NCBI RefSeq assembly: GCF_900115905.1
Contig: NZ_FOYD01000006.1
Location: forward strand, 111,573 to 175,572
DNA: 64,000 nucleotides
Source of the DNA: Halopseudomonas formosensis
GTDB lineage: Bacteria > Pseudomonadota > Gammaproteobacteria > Pseudomonadales > Pseudomonadaceae
Direction: 5' to 3'
The notes beneath the pieces are model-generated. The model ran no database searches. It had not been told where the DNA came from and saw nothing but the letters and a program-made list of their open reading frames with translations. Positions 1-9,608 of this stretch are shown here, piece by piece. Each line of letters opens with the position of its first letter. Within the stretch, counting starts at the first letter, position 1. The position numbers and the translations under genes were made by a program.

Positions 1-1124
1 TTCACCTGCGCTGCGCGCCGGAGGCGGTGCTCGATGGCGGTGGCCATGACAACCTGCTGACCATACGGGCGCCGGGCGTCACCATCGAAGGCTGCACCCT
101 GCGCAACTGGGGCTCCAACCTGACCGAGATGAACGCCGGCATCTTCGTCGAGCCCAGCGCCACCGACGTGACCCTGCAGGGCAACCGGCTGCGCGGCCCC
201 GGCTTCGGCATCTGGTCGGACGGCACCCGCAATCTGGTGGTGGAGAACAACCAGGTCGAGGGCGACACCGATTACCGCTCCCAGGACCGAGGCAACGGCA
301 TCCACCTGATCAATACCAATGAAGCCAGGGTGCTCAACAACCGGGTGCGCCATACCCGCGACGGCATCTATCTGGGCAACTCGAACAACAACCTGATTCA
401 GGGCAACCTGATGGAGGACCTGCGCTTCGGCATCCACTACATGTTCTCCCAGAGCAACCGGGTAATCGGCAACACCACCCGCCGTACCCGTACCGGCTAT
501 GCGCTGATGCAGAGCCGCATGCTGACGGTCGAGCACAACCGCTCCGAAGATGACCGCAACTACGGCATCCTGATGAACTTCATCACCTACTCGACCATCA
601 CCGACAACTTCGTCTCCAACGTGCAGCGGGGGCAGACCGGTGATGACAGCATGATCAAGGGCGGCGAAGGCAAGGCCCTGTTCATCTACAACTCGCTGTT
701 CAACACCATCGCCAACAACCACTTCGAACGCAGCAACCTGGGCATTCACCTGACCGCCGGTTCGGAGAACAACAGGATCAGCAGCAACACCTTTGCCGGC
801 AACGAGCAGCAGGTGAAGTACGTGGCCACCCGCACCCAGGAGTGGTCGGTGGAGGGCCGCGGCAATTTCTGGAGCGATTATCTGGGCTGGGATCGCAACG
901 ACGACGGGCTCGGCGATGTGCCCTACGAACCCAATGACAACGTTGACCGCCTGCTGTGGATGTATCCCCAGGTGCGCCTGCTGATGAACAGTCCGGCCAT
1001 CCAGGTGCTGCGCTGGGTGCAGCGGGCCTTCCCGGTCATCAGGATGCAGGGCGTGCAGGACAGCCACCCCCTGATGCGGATGCCCACCACCCATCTGATT
1101 CAACCTACACAGGAAACCCGCTGA
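1..1124 (+). CDS. nosD: NosD, periplasmic copper-site maturation protein (5' end outside window)
   Basis: NosD is a periplasmic right-handed beta-helix protein needed, with the NosFY transporter, to build the copper-sulfur centre of nitrous oxide reductase. The open frame enters from the window edge, so the signal peptide and first part of the gene are missing. What is visible is a long run of parallel beta-helix repeats rich in N-x-I/V patterns (such as [15 protein letters not shown] and NNQVEGD), typical of the NosD/carbohydrate-binding family. The stop codon overlaps the start of nosF (ATGA-type overlap at 1122-1126), so the two are translationally coupled. The order nosD-nosF-nosY-nosL is the classical nos arrangement. 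Confidence 0.95.
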   Translation, partial: HLRCAPEAVLDGGGHDNLLTIRAPGVTIEGCTLRNWGSNLTEMNAGIFVEPSATDVTLQGNRLRGPGFGIWSDGTRNLVVENNQVEGDTDYRSQDRGNGIHLINTNEARVLNNRVRHTRDGIYLGNSNNNLIQGNLMEDLRFGIHYMFSQSNRVIGNTTRRTRTGYALMQSRMLTVEHNRSEDDRNYGILMNFITYSTITDNFVSNVQRGQTGDDSMIKGGEGKALFIYNSLFNTIANNHFERSNLGIHLTAGSENNRISSNTFAGNEQQVKYVATRTQEWSVEGRGNFWSDYLGWDRNDDGLGDVPYEPNDNVDRLLWMYPQVRLLMNSPAIQVLRWVQRAFPVIRMQGVQDSHPLMRMPTTHLIQPTQETR

Positions 1125-2050
1125 TGAATGCCGTTGATATCCAGGGCGTCAGTCTGCGTTACGGCAAGATGACCGCGTTGCGCCAACTCGACCTTCATCT
1201 GGAGGAAGGTGAGGTGCTGGGGCTGTTCGGTCACAACGGCGCCGGCAAGACCACCACCATGAAACTCATCCTCGGCCTGCTCACCCCCAGCGAAGGGCAG
1301 CTGCGGGTGCTGGGTCAGGCGCCGAATGATGCCGATGTCCGCCGCCGCATGGGCTATCTGCAGGAGAACGTCATGTTCTATCCGCAGCTGACCGGCCGCG
1401 AGACTCTGCACCACTTCGCCCGCATCAAGGGTGCGGCGCGGCAGCAGGCCGACCAGCTGCTGGAACAGGTGGGGCTGGCCCACGCCGCCGATCGCCGGGT
1501 GAAGACCTACTCCAAGGGCATGCGCCAGCGCCTGGGTCTGGCCCAGGCCCTGCTCGGCGAGCCTCGCCTGCTGCTGCTGGACGAGCCCACCGTGGGCCTC
1601 GACCCCATCGCCACCCAGGATCTCTATCTGCTTATTGATCAGCTGCGCCAGCAGGGCACCAGCGTCATCCTCTGCTCCCACGTGCTGCCGGGGGTGGAAG
1701 CCCATATCAACCGGGCGGCGATCCTGGCCGGCGGCCAGCTGGAAGCCGTGGGCACCCTGACCAGCCTGCGCACCGGCGCCGGTCTGCCCTCGCGCATCCG
1801 CGCTACCGGCCTCAAGCAACGCGAGCAGGTACTGCAGAGCTTCAGTTCGCTCAATGGCAACGCGCGGCCGCTGGGGGGCGACGGCATAGAGCTGACCGGC
1901 AGCGCCGCCACCAAGATGAGCCTGCTGCGTCAGCTGCTGGACCGGGACCAGCCCGGCGATATCGACATACTGCAGCCCTCGCTGGAGGATCTGTACCGCT
2001 TTTACACCGAACGCGCCAGCCGCGCGCGTGCGGCGGAGGACAAGGCATGA
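1124..2050 (+). CDS. nosF: NosF, ABC transporter ATPase
   Basis: NosF is the cytoplasmic ATPase of the NosFY transporter, which serves maturation of the copper-sulfur centre of NosZ. The 308-residue protein has a Walker A motif GHNGAGKT near residues 36-43, an ABC signature in [13 protein letters not shown], and Walker B LLLLDEPT followed by the D-loop. I place the start at the ATG overlapping the nosD stop, because the protein then begins with the usual N-terminal strand and has the usual NosF length; the frame is open further upstream inside nosD. The stop overlaps the nosY start by 4 bp, which fits a single operon. Confidence 0.97.
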   Translation: MNAVDIQGVSLRYGKMTALRQLDLHLEEGEVLGLFGHNGAGKTTTMKLILGLLTPSEGQLRVLGQAPNDADVRRRMGYLQENVMFYPQLTGRETLHHFARIKGAARQQADQLLEQVGLAHAADRRVKTYSKGMRQRLGLAQALLGEPRLLLLDEPTVGLDPIATQDLYLLIDQLRQQGTSVILCSHVLPGVEAHINRAAILAGGQLEAVGTLTSLRTGAGLPSRIRATGLKQREQVLQSFSSLNGNARPLGGDGIELTGSAATKMSLLRQLLDRDQPGDIDILQPSLEDLYRFYTERASRARAAEDKA

Positions 2051-2874
2051 ACCAGGTATGGAACATTGCGCGCAAGGAACTCAGCGACGGCCTGCGCAAC
2101 CGCTGGTTGCTGGCCATCAGTGTGCTGTTTGCGGTACTGGCGGTGGGTATCGCCTGGCTCGGCGCGGCGGCGTCAGGGCAGCTGGGCTTCACTTCGATTC
2201 CTGCCACCGTCGCCAGTCTGGCCAGCCTGGCCACCTTCCTGATGCCGCTGATCGCCCTGCTGCTGGCCTACGATGCCATCGTCGGTGAGGACGAAGGCGG
2301 CACCCTGATGCTGCTGATGACCTACCCCATCAGCCGCGGGCAGATACTGCTCGGCAAGTTCGTCGGTCACGGCCTGATCCTGGCGCTGGCGGTACTCATC
2401 GGTTTCGGCTGCGCGGCAGTCGCCATCGGCGCCCTGGTCGAGGATATCGAGCTGAACCTGCTGGTCTGGGCCTTCGGCCGCTTCATGCTGTCCTCCACGT
2501 TGCTGGGCTGGGCCTTCCTCGCCCTGGCCTACCTGCTCAGCAGCCTGGTCAGCGAGAAGTCCAGTGCCGCCGGACTGGCCCTGGGGGTCTGGTTCCTCTT
2601 CGTGCTGGTATTCGATCTGGTGCTGCTGGCCCTGCTGGTGTTCAGTGAAGGCAAGTTCAACCCCGAACTGCTGCCCTGGCTGCTGCTGCTCAACCCCACC
2701 GACATCTACCGGCTGATCAACCTCGGCGGCTTCGACGGCGGCAACGCCATCGGCGTGCTGTCGCTGGCCGAGGATCTGCCCGTGCACGGCGCCGTGCTCT
2801 GGGCCGGTCTGCTGGGCTGGGCCGGCGCCGCCCTGTTGCTGGCCTGGGCGGCCTTCCGCCGTCGGGCTGCCTGA
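2047..2874 (+). CDS. nosY: NosY, ABC transporter permease
   Basis: NosY is the inner-membrane permease partner of NosF. The 275-residue product has the ABC-2 layout: an N-terminal amphipathic stretch, a first membrane helix ([19 protein letters not shown]), then five further hydrophobic segments. The sequence [25 protein letters not shown] between the second and third helices is characteristic of the NosY/ABC-2 type family. It overlaps nosF by 4 bp and is followed 24 bp later by nosL. Confidence 0.96.
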   Translation: MNQVWNIARKELSDGLRNRWLLAISVLFAVLAVGIAWLGAAASGQLGFTSIPATVASLASLATFLMPLIALLLAYDAIVGEDEGGTLMLLMTYPISRGQILLGKFVGHGLILALAVLIGFGCAAVAIGALVEDIELNLLVWAFGRFMLSSTLLGWAFLALAYLLSSLVSEKSSAAGLALGVWFLFVLVFDLVLLALLVFSEGKFNPELLPWLLLLNPTDIYRLINLGGFDGGNAIGVLSLAEDLPVHGAVLWAGLLGWAGAALLLAWAAFRRRAA

Positions 2875-2898
2875 TTTCAAGGAAAGAGGAAAACTGTC

Positions 2899-3474
2899 AT
2901 GAAACTGCGATACAACCTTCCCCTGGGGCTGATCCTGGCAGTGCTGCTGGGCCTGGCCGGTTGCGGCGACCGGGAAGAGGCCGAGGTATCCCTGGACCCG
3001 GTGGCCTTCCACAGCGAGGACGAATGCCATGTGTGCGGCATGGTGGTGATGGATTTCCCCGGGCCCAAGGGACAGGCAGTAGCCCGCGACGGGGTGCGGA
3101 AGTTCTGCTCCACTGCGGAAATGCTCAGCTGGTGGCTGCAACCGGAGAACCGTATCCTGCAGCTGCGCCTCTACGTCCATGACATGGGTCGCAGCCACTG
3201 GGGCCAGCCCGATGACGCGTACCTGGTCGATGCCACCCAGGCCTGGTACGTCACCGGCACCGGGCTGGAAGGCGCCATGGGCGCATCGCTGGCCTCCTTT
3301 GCCGAGCGCGAGGCCGCCGAGGCACTGGCCGCCCGACACCAGGGCGCACGGGTAGTAGCCTTCAGCGACATCGACGAGCAGTTCCTGCAGCAGGCCGCAG
3401 CTGCGCAGCACGGCGGTATGGGGCATGACATGCACTCCCAGCCGATGGATCCACACAGTCACACCGGCCACTGA
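2899..3474 (+). CDS. nosL: NosL, copper-chaperone lipoprotein
   Basis: NosL is an outer-membrane-anchored lipoprotein that binds Cu(I) and passes it to apo-NosZ together with NosDFY. The product is 191 residues with a lipobox LAGC (Cys22), followed by the family motif CHVCGM at about residues 43-48, which supplies metal-binding Cys and Met residues. The C-terminus is rich in His and Met ([21 protein letters not shown]), plausibly an extra copper-binding tail. An AG-rich ribosome-binding site (ggaaagagg) lies upstream. It is the fourth gene of the nos run and is followed by a Tat component gene. Confidence 0.95.
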   Translation: MKLRYNLPLGLILAVLLGLAGCGDREEAEVSLDPVAFHSEDECHVCGMVVMDFPGPKGQAVARDGVRKFCSTAEMLSWWLQPENRILQLRLYVHDMGRSHWGQPDDAYLVDATQAWYVTGTGLEGAMGASLASFAEREAAEALAARHQGARVVAFSDIDEQFLQQAAAAQHGGMGHDMHSQPMDPHSHTGH

Positions 3475-3499
3475 GGTCGGTACCGAGGAGTTCAACGAG

Positions 3500-3694
3500 A
3501 TGATGGGTATCAGTATCTGGCAACTGGCAATCATTCTGCTGATCGTGGTGCTGCTGTTCGGCACCAAGCGCCTGCGCGGCCTGGGTTCGGATGTCGGCAG
3601 CGCCATCAGCGGCTTCCGCAAGGCCGTCAACGAGGGTGACAGCACGCCCGCAGCGCTGGAAAGCGACAAGCTCAAGAGCCAACAGCATTCCTGA
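3500..3694 (+). CDS. tatE: TatA/TatE-like twin-arginine translocase subunit
   Basis: This is a 64-residue protein with one N-terminal membrane helix ([16 protein letters not shown]), the [14 protein letters not shown] hinge and an amphipathic helix, as in TatA/TatE pore-forming subunits. NosZ is exported folded by the Tat system, so a dedicated TatE beside nosL fits the pathway; the same nosL-tatE arrangement is known in Pseudomonas stutzeri. The start at 3500 is preceded by gaggag at 3485-3490. A second ATG follows immediately, so the exact initiator is ambiguous by one codon. The frame is open upstream into nosL, but that part lacks Tat features. Confidence 0.9.
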   Translation: MMGISIWQLAIILLIVVLLFGTKRLRGLGSDVGSAISGFRKAVNEGDSTPAALESDKLKSQQHS

Positions 3695-3766
3695 ACAGGC
3701 TTCGCGCCTATCGGGTCGGCAAGTCCGATCGCGGCCCGCGGGCGCACGCCCCGTCGCCTGTTGCCC

Positions 3767-3794
3767 GGGGTGCAGCGCACCCGCGCTGCGCCTG
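3767..3794. repeat. Hairpin repeat between tatE and the phosphorylase-like gene
   Basis: The 230-bp gap 3695-3924 contains a hairpin with arms GCAGCGC and GCGCTGC around an ACCC loop, flanked by ggggt and gcctg. The same 28-nt unit recurs at 60200-60227 with only two differences, which together change one T-A pair into C-G. This indicates a dispersed, structure-conserved extragenic palindrome. Nothing else is recognisable in the gap. Confidence 0.6.
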
Positions 3795-3924
3795 CACAGC
3801 CTCAGGCGGCAGAGACCCCGTCGTCGAGCGGGTGTTCGACATCCCGACGGTGTCAGCGGCACCCATGCCCTTCTCCGTTGTCTGTAAGAGGTAACCCCGT
3901 GGCAACCGCTCAAGGGCACGCCTC

Positions 3925-5571
3925 ATGGATTCACCCCGACCGCTCCCCTGGGAGCCCGATCCGCGCTACCGCAAGGCCGTGGCCTACTTCTCGATGGAGT
4001 ACGCCATCGATCAGGCGTTGAAGATCTACGCCGGCGGGCTGGGCTTTCTGGCCGGCTCGCACATGCGTAGCGCCCACGATCTGCAGCAGAACCTGATTGG
4101 CATCGGCATCCTCTGGAAGTACGGTTACTACGACCAGGTACGCCAGGACGATCAGTGCATGCGGGTGCAGTTCATCAGGAAGTACTACCCCTTCCTGCAG
4201 CCAACGGATCTGCGTGCCCAGGTCAGCGTCAATGGTCATCCGGTACATATCCGGGTACTGCGTCTGGCGCCGGAGACCTTCGGCACTGCCCCCGTCTATC
4301 TGCTGACCACCGATATTCCGGAAAACGACTACCTCGCCCGCACCATCACCCACCGCCTGTATGACACGGAACCGGCAACCCGGGTGGCCCAGAGCATAGT
4401 TCTTGGCATCGGCGGTGCCCAGGTGGTTGAACAGCTCGGTGGCGCGGCCATTCACCACCTCAACGAGGCGCATGCGCTGCCCCTGGCCTTCCATCTGCTG
4501 GCCAGACTCGGTGATGTGGCTGAGGTCCGCCGACGCGTGGTATTCACTACCCACACCCCGGAGAAGGCGGGCAACGAGGAAAGCGACCCGCAGTTCCTGC
4601 ACAGCATGGGCTACTTCGCCGGCCTGCCGCTGGAGACCGTCAGGCAGGCTACCGGGACCGATGGCGCCCTGTTCAGCCACACTCTGGCCGCCCTGCGCCT
4701 GGCCGCACGGGCCAACGGCGTGTCCCGGTTGCACGCGCAGGTGGCCCGGGATATGTGGAGCGACAATGCCGGGACCTGCCCGATCATCGGCATTACCAAT
4801 GCCCAGAACGCCCGTTTCTGGCAGGACCCGCAGCTGCGCCAGGCGCTGGACACCGATGACGATGCGGCGCTGGTGGCACGCAAGCAGGCCATGAAGCGGG
4901 CGCTGTTCGAGGAGGTGGCCGATCAGACCGGCAAGCTTTTCGACCCACAGACGCTGACCCTGGTATGGGCCCGCCGTTTTGCCGCCTACAAGCGTGCCGA
5001 CCTGCTGCTGCACGACCTCTATCGCTTCAATCGGCTGCTGGAGCAGCAGGATCGACCGGTTCAGATCATCTGGGCGGGCAAGCCCTTCCCCTTCGATCAG
5101 ACCGCCGTGGACATGTTCGACCAGCTGGTGCATCTGACCTGGCGCCATCCCCGGATCGCGGTGCTCACCGGCTACGAGATCCGCCTGTCGCGCTTGCTCA
5201 AACAGGGTGCGGATATCTGGCTGAACACGCCGCAACGGCTGCGCGAGGCCTCGGGCACCAGTGGCATGACTGCCGCCATGAACGGTGCGGTCAACCTGAC
5301 CATCTGCGACGGCTGGGTACCGGAGTTCGCCGTGGACGGGCACAACTGTCTGCTGATACCGCCGGCCGATCCGACCGGGGATGTCGAGGCCCAGCGCGCC
5401 GAGGACGCCCTGCAGCTGATGGAGTTGCTCGAGAACCGGGCCCTGCCCATGTACTACGATCAACCTGGACGCTGGTTGCAGCTGATGAAACAGGGCATGC
5501 GCGATGTACAGCCCCGCTTCGACTCCGACCGGCTGGCACACCAGTACTACGAACTCATGTACAACCCCTGA
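3925..5571 (+). CDS. Alpha-glucan phosphorylase-like protein (GT35 family), PLP lysine absent
   Basis: The 548-residue protein resembles the short bacterial alpha-glucan phosphorylases: HLNEAHALPLAFHLL, VVFTTHTPEKAGNEE, VWARRFAAYKRADLL and EASGTSGMTAAMNGAVNLTICDGWVPEF. Active members phosphorolyse alpha-1,4 glucans with pyridoxal phosphate bound to a lysine in a motif of the form SGT-(S/G)-x-M-K. Here that lysine is a threonine (residue 449, codon at 5269). It is also shorter than GlgP (about 800 residues). The gene may therefore be an inactive or altered relative. The start at 3925 is the first ATG after an in-frame stop, though its ribosome-binding site is weak. A DksA-like gene follows 10 bp downstream, suggesting cotranscription. 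Confidence 0.8.
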   Translation: MDSPRPLPWEPDPRYRKAVAYFSMEYAIDQALKIYAGGLGFLAGSHMRSAHDLQQNLIGIGILWKYGYYDQVRQDDQCMRVQFIRKYYPFLQPTDLRAQVSVNGHPVHIRVLRLAPETFGTAPVYLLTTDIPENDYLARTITHRLYDTEPATRVAQSIVLGIGGAQVVEQLGGAAIHHLNEAHALPLAFHLLARLGDVAEVRRRVVFTTHTPEKAGNEESDPQFLHSMGYFAGLPLETVRQATGTDGALFSHTLAALRLAARANGVSRLHAQVARDMWSDNAGTCPIIGITNAQNARFWQDPQLRQALDTDDDAALVARKQAMKRALFEEVADQTGKLFDPQTLTLVWARRFAAYKRADLLLHDLYRFNRLLEQQDRPVQIIWAGKPFPFDQTAVDMFDQLVHLTWRHPRIAVLTGYEIRLSRLLKQGADIWLNTPQRLREASGTSGMTAAMNGAVNLTICDGWVPEFAVDGHNCLLIPPADPTGDVEAQRAEDALQLMELLENRALPMYYDQPGRWLQLMKQGMRDVQPRFDSDRLAHQYYELMYNP

Positions 5572-5581
5572 GGAGAACGAC

Positions 5582-5848
5582 ATGGCCACAGGTTGGGCGC
5601 AGGACGGTGCCGTTCAGGAACAGATAGAAGACAGCATCCAGGATGCGGTGGACAGGGCACGCAGCCAGTTGCCGGCAGGGCCGAGCCTGACCCACTGCGA
5701 GGAATGCGGCGACCCTATTCCGCAGGCCAGACGCGAGGCACTGCCCGGGGTGCGCCTGTGCGTACCCTGCCAGACCGAGCATGATGCCGACCAGCGCCAG
5801 TCCGCCGGTTACAACCGCCGCGGCAGCAAGGACAGTCAATTACGTTGA
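5582..5848 (+). CDS. DksA/TraR-type C4 zinc-finger protein
   Basis: This 88-residue protein carries CEEC and CVPC cysteine pairs (HCEECGDPIP... then LCVPCQ), the four-cysteine zinc finger of the DksA/TraR family. It lacks the long coiled-coil of true DksA and resembles the short YbiI/TraR-like branch, whose members can act on RNA polymerase; its own role is unknown. The start at 5582 has a strong ribosome-binding site (aggag at 5571). It lies between the phosphorylase-like gene and the lipid kinase, probably in one transcript. Confidence 0.85.
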   Translation: MATGWAQDGAVQEQIEDSIQDAVDRARSQLPAGPSLTHCEECGDPIPQARREALPGVRLCVPCQTEHDADQRQSAGYNRRGSKDSQLR

Positions 5849-5879
5849 AATACCGGCCCGATACCGGAAGGAGCTTTGC

Positions 5880-6860
5880 TTGCATACAGCCGTTCCCGAA
5901 ACCCCTGCCGCGGCGGTCCAGCTGACCGGCTGCGAACCCCTGTTCCTGGTCATGAACAGCCGCTCCGGCAAGCAGGATAGCGAGGCCACACGCCAGGCCA
6001 TACGGACAGCCTGTGCCGAGGCCGGGCGCCGCTGCGAGCTGCTGGTGATGGAGCGCGGCGCCGACCTGAACAGCGCCGCACGGAAGGCCGTGACCCTGGC
6101 CCGTGAACAGGGCGGCATAGTGGTGGCCGTCGGTGGCGACGGCACCCTGAATGCGGTGTGTCAGGCGGTGGTGGGCCAGGGCGTGCCCTTCGGCGTCCTG
6201 CCCCAGGGGACCTTCAACTATTTCGGCCGCGCCCATGGCATTTCCCAGGACACCGGCCAGGCGATGCACGACCTGCTCAACGCCCGTCTGGAACACATCA
6301 GTCTGGGTCAGATCAACGGACGCTATTTTCTGGTCAATGCCAGTCTCGGCCTCTATCCGCAACTGCTGGAGGACCGCGAGGAGTACAAGCAGCGCTACGG
6401 TCGCAGCCGCTGGATCGCCCTGGTCGCCGCCCTGGTCACCCTGGCGCGGGCCCATCGCCAGCTCGACATCACCCTGGAGCATGGCGGCCGCCACGAGCGC
6501 CTGCGCACGCCGACCCTGGTGGTCTGCAACAACGCCCTGCAGCTCAAGCACATAGGTGTGGATCCGGCGCTGCCGGACAACCGCGACCATCTGGTGGCCC
6601 TGGCCTCCAGACCGGTGGGCACCGGCGCGCTCTACCTGCTGCTGTTGCAGGGCCTGCTCAGCCGCATGGGTGAAGCGGAGAATGTCATCAGCTTCGGTTT
6701 CGAAAACCTGACGGTGCGCCCCAACGCCCGGCCGCGGATGGTCAAGGTGGCGGTGGATGGCGAGATACTGCGCATGCGCACGCCCCTGACCTTCCGCATT
6801 GCCCCGCATGTGCTGCCGCTGCTCATTCCGCGCAGCGCCCCCACACCGGAGCATCCATGA
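5880..6860 (+). CDS. Diacylglycerol kinase-family lipid kinase
   Basis: The protein has the DAGK catalytic domain: FLVMNSRSGKQ near the start, then VVAVGGDGTLNAV (the nucleotide-binding GGDGT motif) and GVLPQGTFNYFGR. Family members phosphorylate diacylglycerol or related lipids or sphingoid bases with ATP. I choose TTG at 5880 because aaggag at 5868-5873 sits 6 bp upstream; this gives 326 residues. The frame is open further upstream but overlaps the DksA-like gene. The stop overlaps the next gene by 4 bp. Its real substrate cannot be told from sequence. Confidence 0.85.
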   Translation: MHTAVPETPAAAVQLTGCEPLFLVMNSRSGKQDSEATRQAIRTACAEAGRRCELLVMERGADLNSAARKAVTLAREQGGIVVAVGGDGTLNAVCQAVVGQGVPFGVLPQGTFNYFGRAHGISQDTGQAMHDLLNARLEHISLGQINGRYFLVNASLGLYPQLLEDREEYKQRYGRSRWIALVAALVTLARAHRQLDITLEHGGRHERLRTPTLVVCNNALQLKHIGVDPALPDNRDHLVALASRPVGTGALYLLLLQGLLSRMGEAENVISFGFENLTVRPNARPRMVKVAVDGEILRMRTPLTFRIAPHVLPLLIPRSAPTPEHP

Positions 6861-7654
6861 CCCGTCTGCTGCACCTGTCAGATCTGCACTTCGGCACCGA
6901 GGATCCCGGAGTGGTTCAGGCCCTGCTGCAACTGGAGCAGCAACTGCGGCCGGATCACTGCCTGCTCAGCGGCGACATCACCCAGCGGGCGCGGCGCGGC
7001 CAGTTCGCCGCCGCCCAGGCTTTCGTGCGGCGTCTCGGCGCCCCGGTGATGGCCGTGCCCGGCAATCACGATCTGCCGCTGTTCAATCTGGCGGCACGTC
7101 TGTTCAATCCCTACGGCAACTACCGCCAGGCGTTCGGGCAGGATCTGGAGCCCGTGCTGGACACGCCACGGCTGTTGGTGATCGGCGTCAACAGTACTCG
7201 GCCAGCGCGACACAAGGACGGTCAGGTGTCCGCCGCCCAGGTGCAGCGGGTGAGCCGGCGCCTGCAACAGGCCGCACCCGGACAGCTGCGCATAGTGATG
7301 CTGCACCATCCGGTTCGTGCCATAGAAGAGTCGGACCTGAGCAACTTGCTGATCGGTCGGGAGCGGGCAGTACCGGAGTGGGTGGATGCCGGGGCGGATC
7401 TGCTGCTGGGTGGACACATCCACCTGCCCTATCTGGTACCGCTGCAGGGCAGCCAGCCCGAGCGGCGCGGCTGGGCAGTGCAGGCGGGCACGGGACTCTC
7501 GACGCGTACCCGCGGCGCCGTGCCCAACTCGGTGAATCTGATCGAATACGACGCCGGCGGGCCGCGGCGCTGCTGCCTGACCCGCTGGGATTATCTGGCG
7601 GGTCAGGGCTTCGTGGAGGTCGAGCGCAGCGAGCTGCGCCTGAGCGACCTATAG
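6857..7654 (+). CDS. Calcineurin-like metallophosphoesterase
   Basis: The 265-residue protein shows the complete metallophosphoesterase motif set in order: DLHFG (residues 9-13), GDITQ, GNHD, HHP and GHIH. These bind two metal ions, as in the Icc/CpdA-like cyclic-nucleotide phosphodiesterases, but the substrate is not evident. It overlaps the lipid kinase by 4 bp, so the two are likely co-expressed and may act on related lipid or nucleotide substrates (inference). Its 3' end overlaps the convergent yebC-like gene by 6 bp. Confidence 0.9.
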   Translation: MTRLLHLSDLHFGTEDPGVVQALLQLEQQLRPDHCLLSGDITQRARRGQFAAAQAFVRRLGAPVMAVPGNHDLPLFNLAARLFNPYGNYRQAFGQDLEPVLDTPRLLVIGVNSTRPARHKDGQVSAAQVQRVSRRLQQAAPGQLRIVMLHHPVRAIEESDLSNLLIGRERAVPEWVDAGADLLLGGHIHLPYLVPLQGSQPERRGWAVQAGTGLSTRTRGAVPNSVNLIEYDAGGPRRCCLTRWDYLAGQGFVEVERSELRLSDL

Positions 7655-8365
7655 CTCGGCGTTGTGGTAGACGTTCTGCACGTCATCCAGATCATTGAGC
7701 ATGTCGAGGAAGCGGTCGAACATGGGTCGATCCTCCTCGCCGATGGCGGTGAAGGTCTGGGGCAGGAACTGGATCTCGTCGACCTCGAACTCCACCTCAC
7801 CCAGGGCCTCGGTCAGCGCCTGGCGGGCCTTGGCATATTCGGTGTTGGGAGTGAAAACGGTGATCAGGCCATCCTCGTTCTCGATGTCGGTGACATCCAC
7901 ATCAGCCATCATCAGCGCCTCGAGCACGGCTTCCTCGTCGTCGCCCTTGAAGGCCAGGATAGCGCAGTGGTCGAACATGTGGCTGACGCTGCCGGGGGTG
8001 CCCATCTTGCACTTGGTCTTGGTGAAACAGTGGCGCACATCGGCAATGGTGCGGTTGGGGTTATCGGTCAGGCACTCGACAATCACGATGCAGTTACCCG
8101 GGCCAAAACCCTCATAACGCGCCACCGAGAAATCCTCACCACCGCCGCCCTTGGCCTTGTCGATGGCCTTGTCGATCACGTGGGCCGGCACCTGATCCTT
8201 CTTGGCCCGCTCGATCAGGCCACGCAGGGACAGGTTGCCTGCGGGGTCGACACCGCCGGACTTGGCACAGACATAGATTTCCCGTGCGTATTTGCTGTAG
8301 AGCTTGGTCTTGGCGTCGGCCGTCTTGGCCATGGATTCCTTGCGGTTCTGATAAGCGCGTCCCAT
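7649..8365 (-). CDS. YebC/PmpR (TACO1) family protein, YeeN-like
   Basis: The 238-residue protein matches the YebC/TACO1 fold throughout: [10 protein letters not shown] start, [60 protein letters not shown] and the terminal DVQNVYHN. The family has been described as transcriptional regulators and, more recently, as ribosome-associated factors that relieve stalling at proline-rich stretches. The length and the GSVSHMFDH block make it closer to E. coli YeeN than to the ruvC-linked YebC. It is convergent with the metallophosphoesterase and has no operon partner. Confidence 0.93.
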   Translation of the reverse strand: MGRAYQNRKESMAKTADAKTKLYSKYAREIYVCAKSGGVDPAGNLSLRGLIERAKKDQVPAHVIDKAIDKAKGGGGEDFSVARYEGFGPGNCIVIVECLTDNPNRTIADVRHCFTKTKCKMGTPGSVSHMFDHCAILAFKGDDEEAVLEALMMADVDVTDIENEDGLITVFTPNTEYAKARQALTEALGEVEFEVDEIQFLPQTFTAIGEEDRPMFDRFLDMLNDLDDVQNVYHNAEL

Positions 8366-8515
8366 CCGGCGGTCCCGTTTGATTGAAAAGCCGTCATTCT
8401 ACGTCAGTTGCCCGCTGCGCTGGAGTATTTTCCACTCCCCGCCCAGCGGAAAATCCGGTCTGAACTCCCGCGTCGTTTATCCAGTCAGAACTGATACCCA
8501 TTCGAGGTGCTGACG

Positions 8516-9049
8516 ATGATGCTGCATTCCCTGACTGACGGCTTCTTCAGGCCGCTCACCACGGTCCTGGCCCTGACCATGATGCTCACCGGCTGCCAAT
8601 GGCCCGCAGATCCCGAACGTTCCCTGACCGCGGCCCGGGAACGGGGCGCCCTGCGTGTCGGTGTGGTGGCCAACCCACCCTGGGTTGAAGTGCCGGACCC
8701 GGCGGCGCCGGTCGGCCTGGAAAGTGAACTGGTGCGCGAGTTCGCCGAGCGTCAGGATCTGGATATCCAATGGCATCATCGCGGGGTCGAGCAGTTGGTG
8801 GAGTCCCTGCGTCGACATGAACTGGACCTGCTGATCGGTGGTTTCTCCGCCACCCACCCCTGGCGCGCCGAGGTCGGCCAGACCTTTATCTATTTCAACG
8901 AACGCAACCAGCAGGGCACACTGGGTGAACATGTCATCCTCACGGCGCCCGGCGAGAATGCCCTGCTCCTGACGCTGGAGCGTTTCCTGTTCACCCGCCA
9001 GGACCCGGAACACTACCTGCCCACGCTGCGAGCCGCCGGCCAGCCATGA
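8516..9049 (+). CDS. Shortened extracellular solute-binding (SBP_bac_3-like) lipoprotein
   Basis: The protein has a signal peptide ending in a lipobox LTGC, then GALRVGVVANPPWVEV and LDLLIGGFSATHPWRAEVG, the hallmarks of lobe 1 of family 3 solute-binding proteins. It is only 177 residues, against about 250 for the family. The usual lobe 2 seems to be missing, although a C-terminal segment (EHVILTAPGENALLLTLERFL) resembles the end of a normal binding protein. I prefer ATG 8516, spaced 6 bp from gaggtg, over GTG 8507. It overlaps the next membrane gene by 4 bp, so the pair probably works together. Confidence 0.7.
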   Translation: MMLHSLTDGFFRPLTTVLALTMMLTGCQWPADPERSLTAARERGALRVGVVANPPWVEVPDPAAPVGLESELVREFAERQDLDIQWHHRGVEQLVESLRRHELDLLIGGFSATHPWRAEVGQTFIYFNERNQQGTLGEHVILTAPGENALLLTLERFLFTRQDPEHYLPTLRAAGQP

Positions 9050-9594
9050 GGGTACGTCAGGGTTATCGGCTGCCCGCAGACCGGGAAGCCCTGCTGCACA
9101 AGGCGATCCGCCTCGAGTGGATCTCGCTGGGCTTCGTGCTCAGCATAGTGCTGGTGATGTACCTGAGCATGGGTTCTTCCCAGACCATGAAGATGGCCCT
9201 GCTCGAGGATCTGCTGGCCCTGGTGCCGCCGGTGGTCTTCCTGCTGGCCATGCGCATGCGCAAGCAGCCTCCGGACGAGCAGCACCCTTACGGCTACAGT
9301 CGCGCCATCCTGCTGGCCTTCCTTGCCGCCGCCATGGCCATAGTCCTGTTCGGCCTATTCATGCTGATCGATTCGGCAAGCTCGCTGCTGCGCCAGGAAA
9401 GGCCCAGCATCGGCCACTTCCAGCTGTTCGGCGAGGCCTATCCGATCTGGGGTGGCTGGGTGATGATCCTGGCCCTGGTGTACTCCATGATTCCGCCGAT
9501 CATTCTCGGGCGCATGAAGCTGCCGCTGTCCCGCGAGCTGGACTGGCGTCTGTATGACCTGATCCTCATGCCGGTCGAGAAAATCAACCGTTGA
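9046..9594 (+). CDS. CDF-like membrane protein lacking metal ligands and cytoplasmic domain
   Basis: The 182-residue protein resembles the membrane half of cation diffusion facilitators: a first helix (LGFVLSIVLVMYLSM), then LLEDLLALVPPVVFLLAMRM, the signature HPYGYSRA, and two more hydrophobic helices. In active CDF exporters the second helix carries an Asp/His and Asp metal site of the DxxHxxxD kind. Here only the first Asp is kept (EDLLALVPP). The C-terminal cytoplasmic domain is absent. A non-transport or altered role is plausible. It is translationally coupled to the binding-protein-like lipoprotein. Confidence 0.65.
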   Translation: MRVRQGYRLPADREALLHKAIRLEWISLGFVLSIVLVMYLSMGSSQTMKMALLEDLLALVPPVVFLLAMRMRKQPPDEQHPYGYSRAILLAFLAAAMAIVLFGLFMLIDSASSLLRQERPSIGHFQLFGEAYPIWGGWVMILALVYSMIPPIILGRMKLPLSRELDWRLYDLILMPVEKINR

Positions 9595-9608
9595 ACAGGA
9601 GCCCGATC

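Noticed and set aside
2173..3780. A 535-codon antisense frame across nosY, nosL and tatE
   Set aside because: It is Gln/Gly-rich with no recognisable family and lies opposite three well-supported genes.
3695..3924. A coding gene between tatE and the phosphorylase-like gene
   Set aside because: Frames here are Arg/Pro/Ala-rich shadows without ribosome-binding sites; the stretch is explained by a hairpin repeat and a promoter region.
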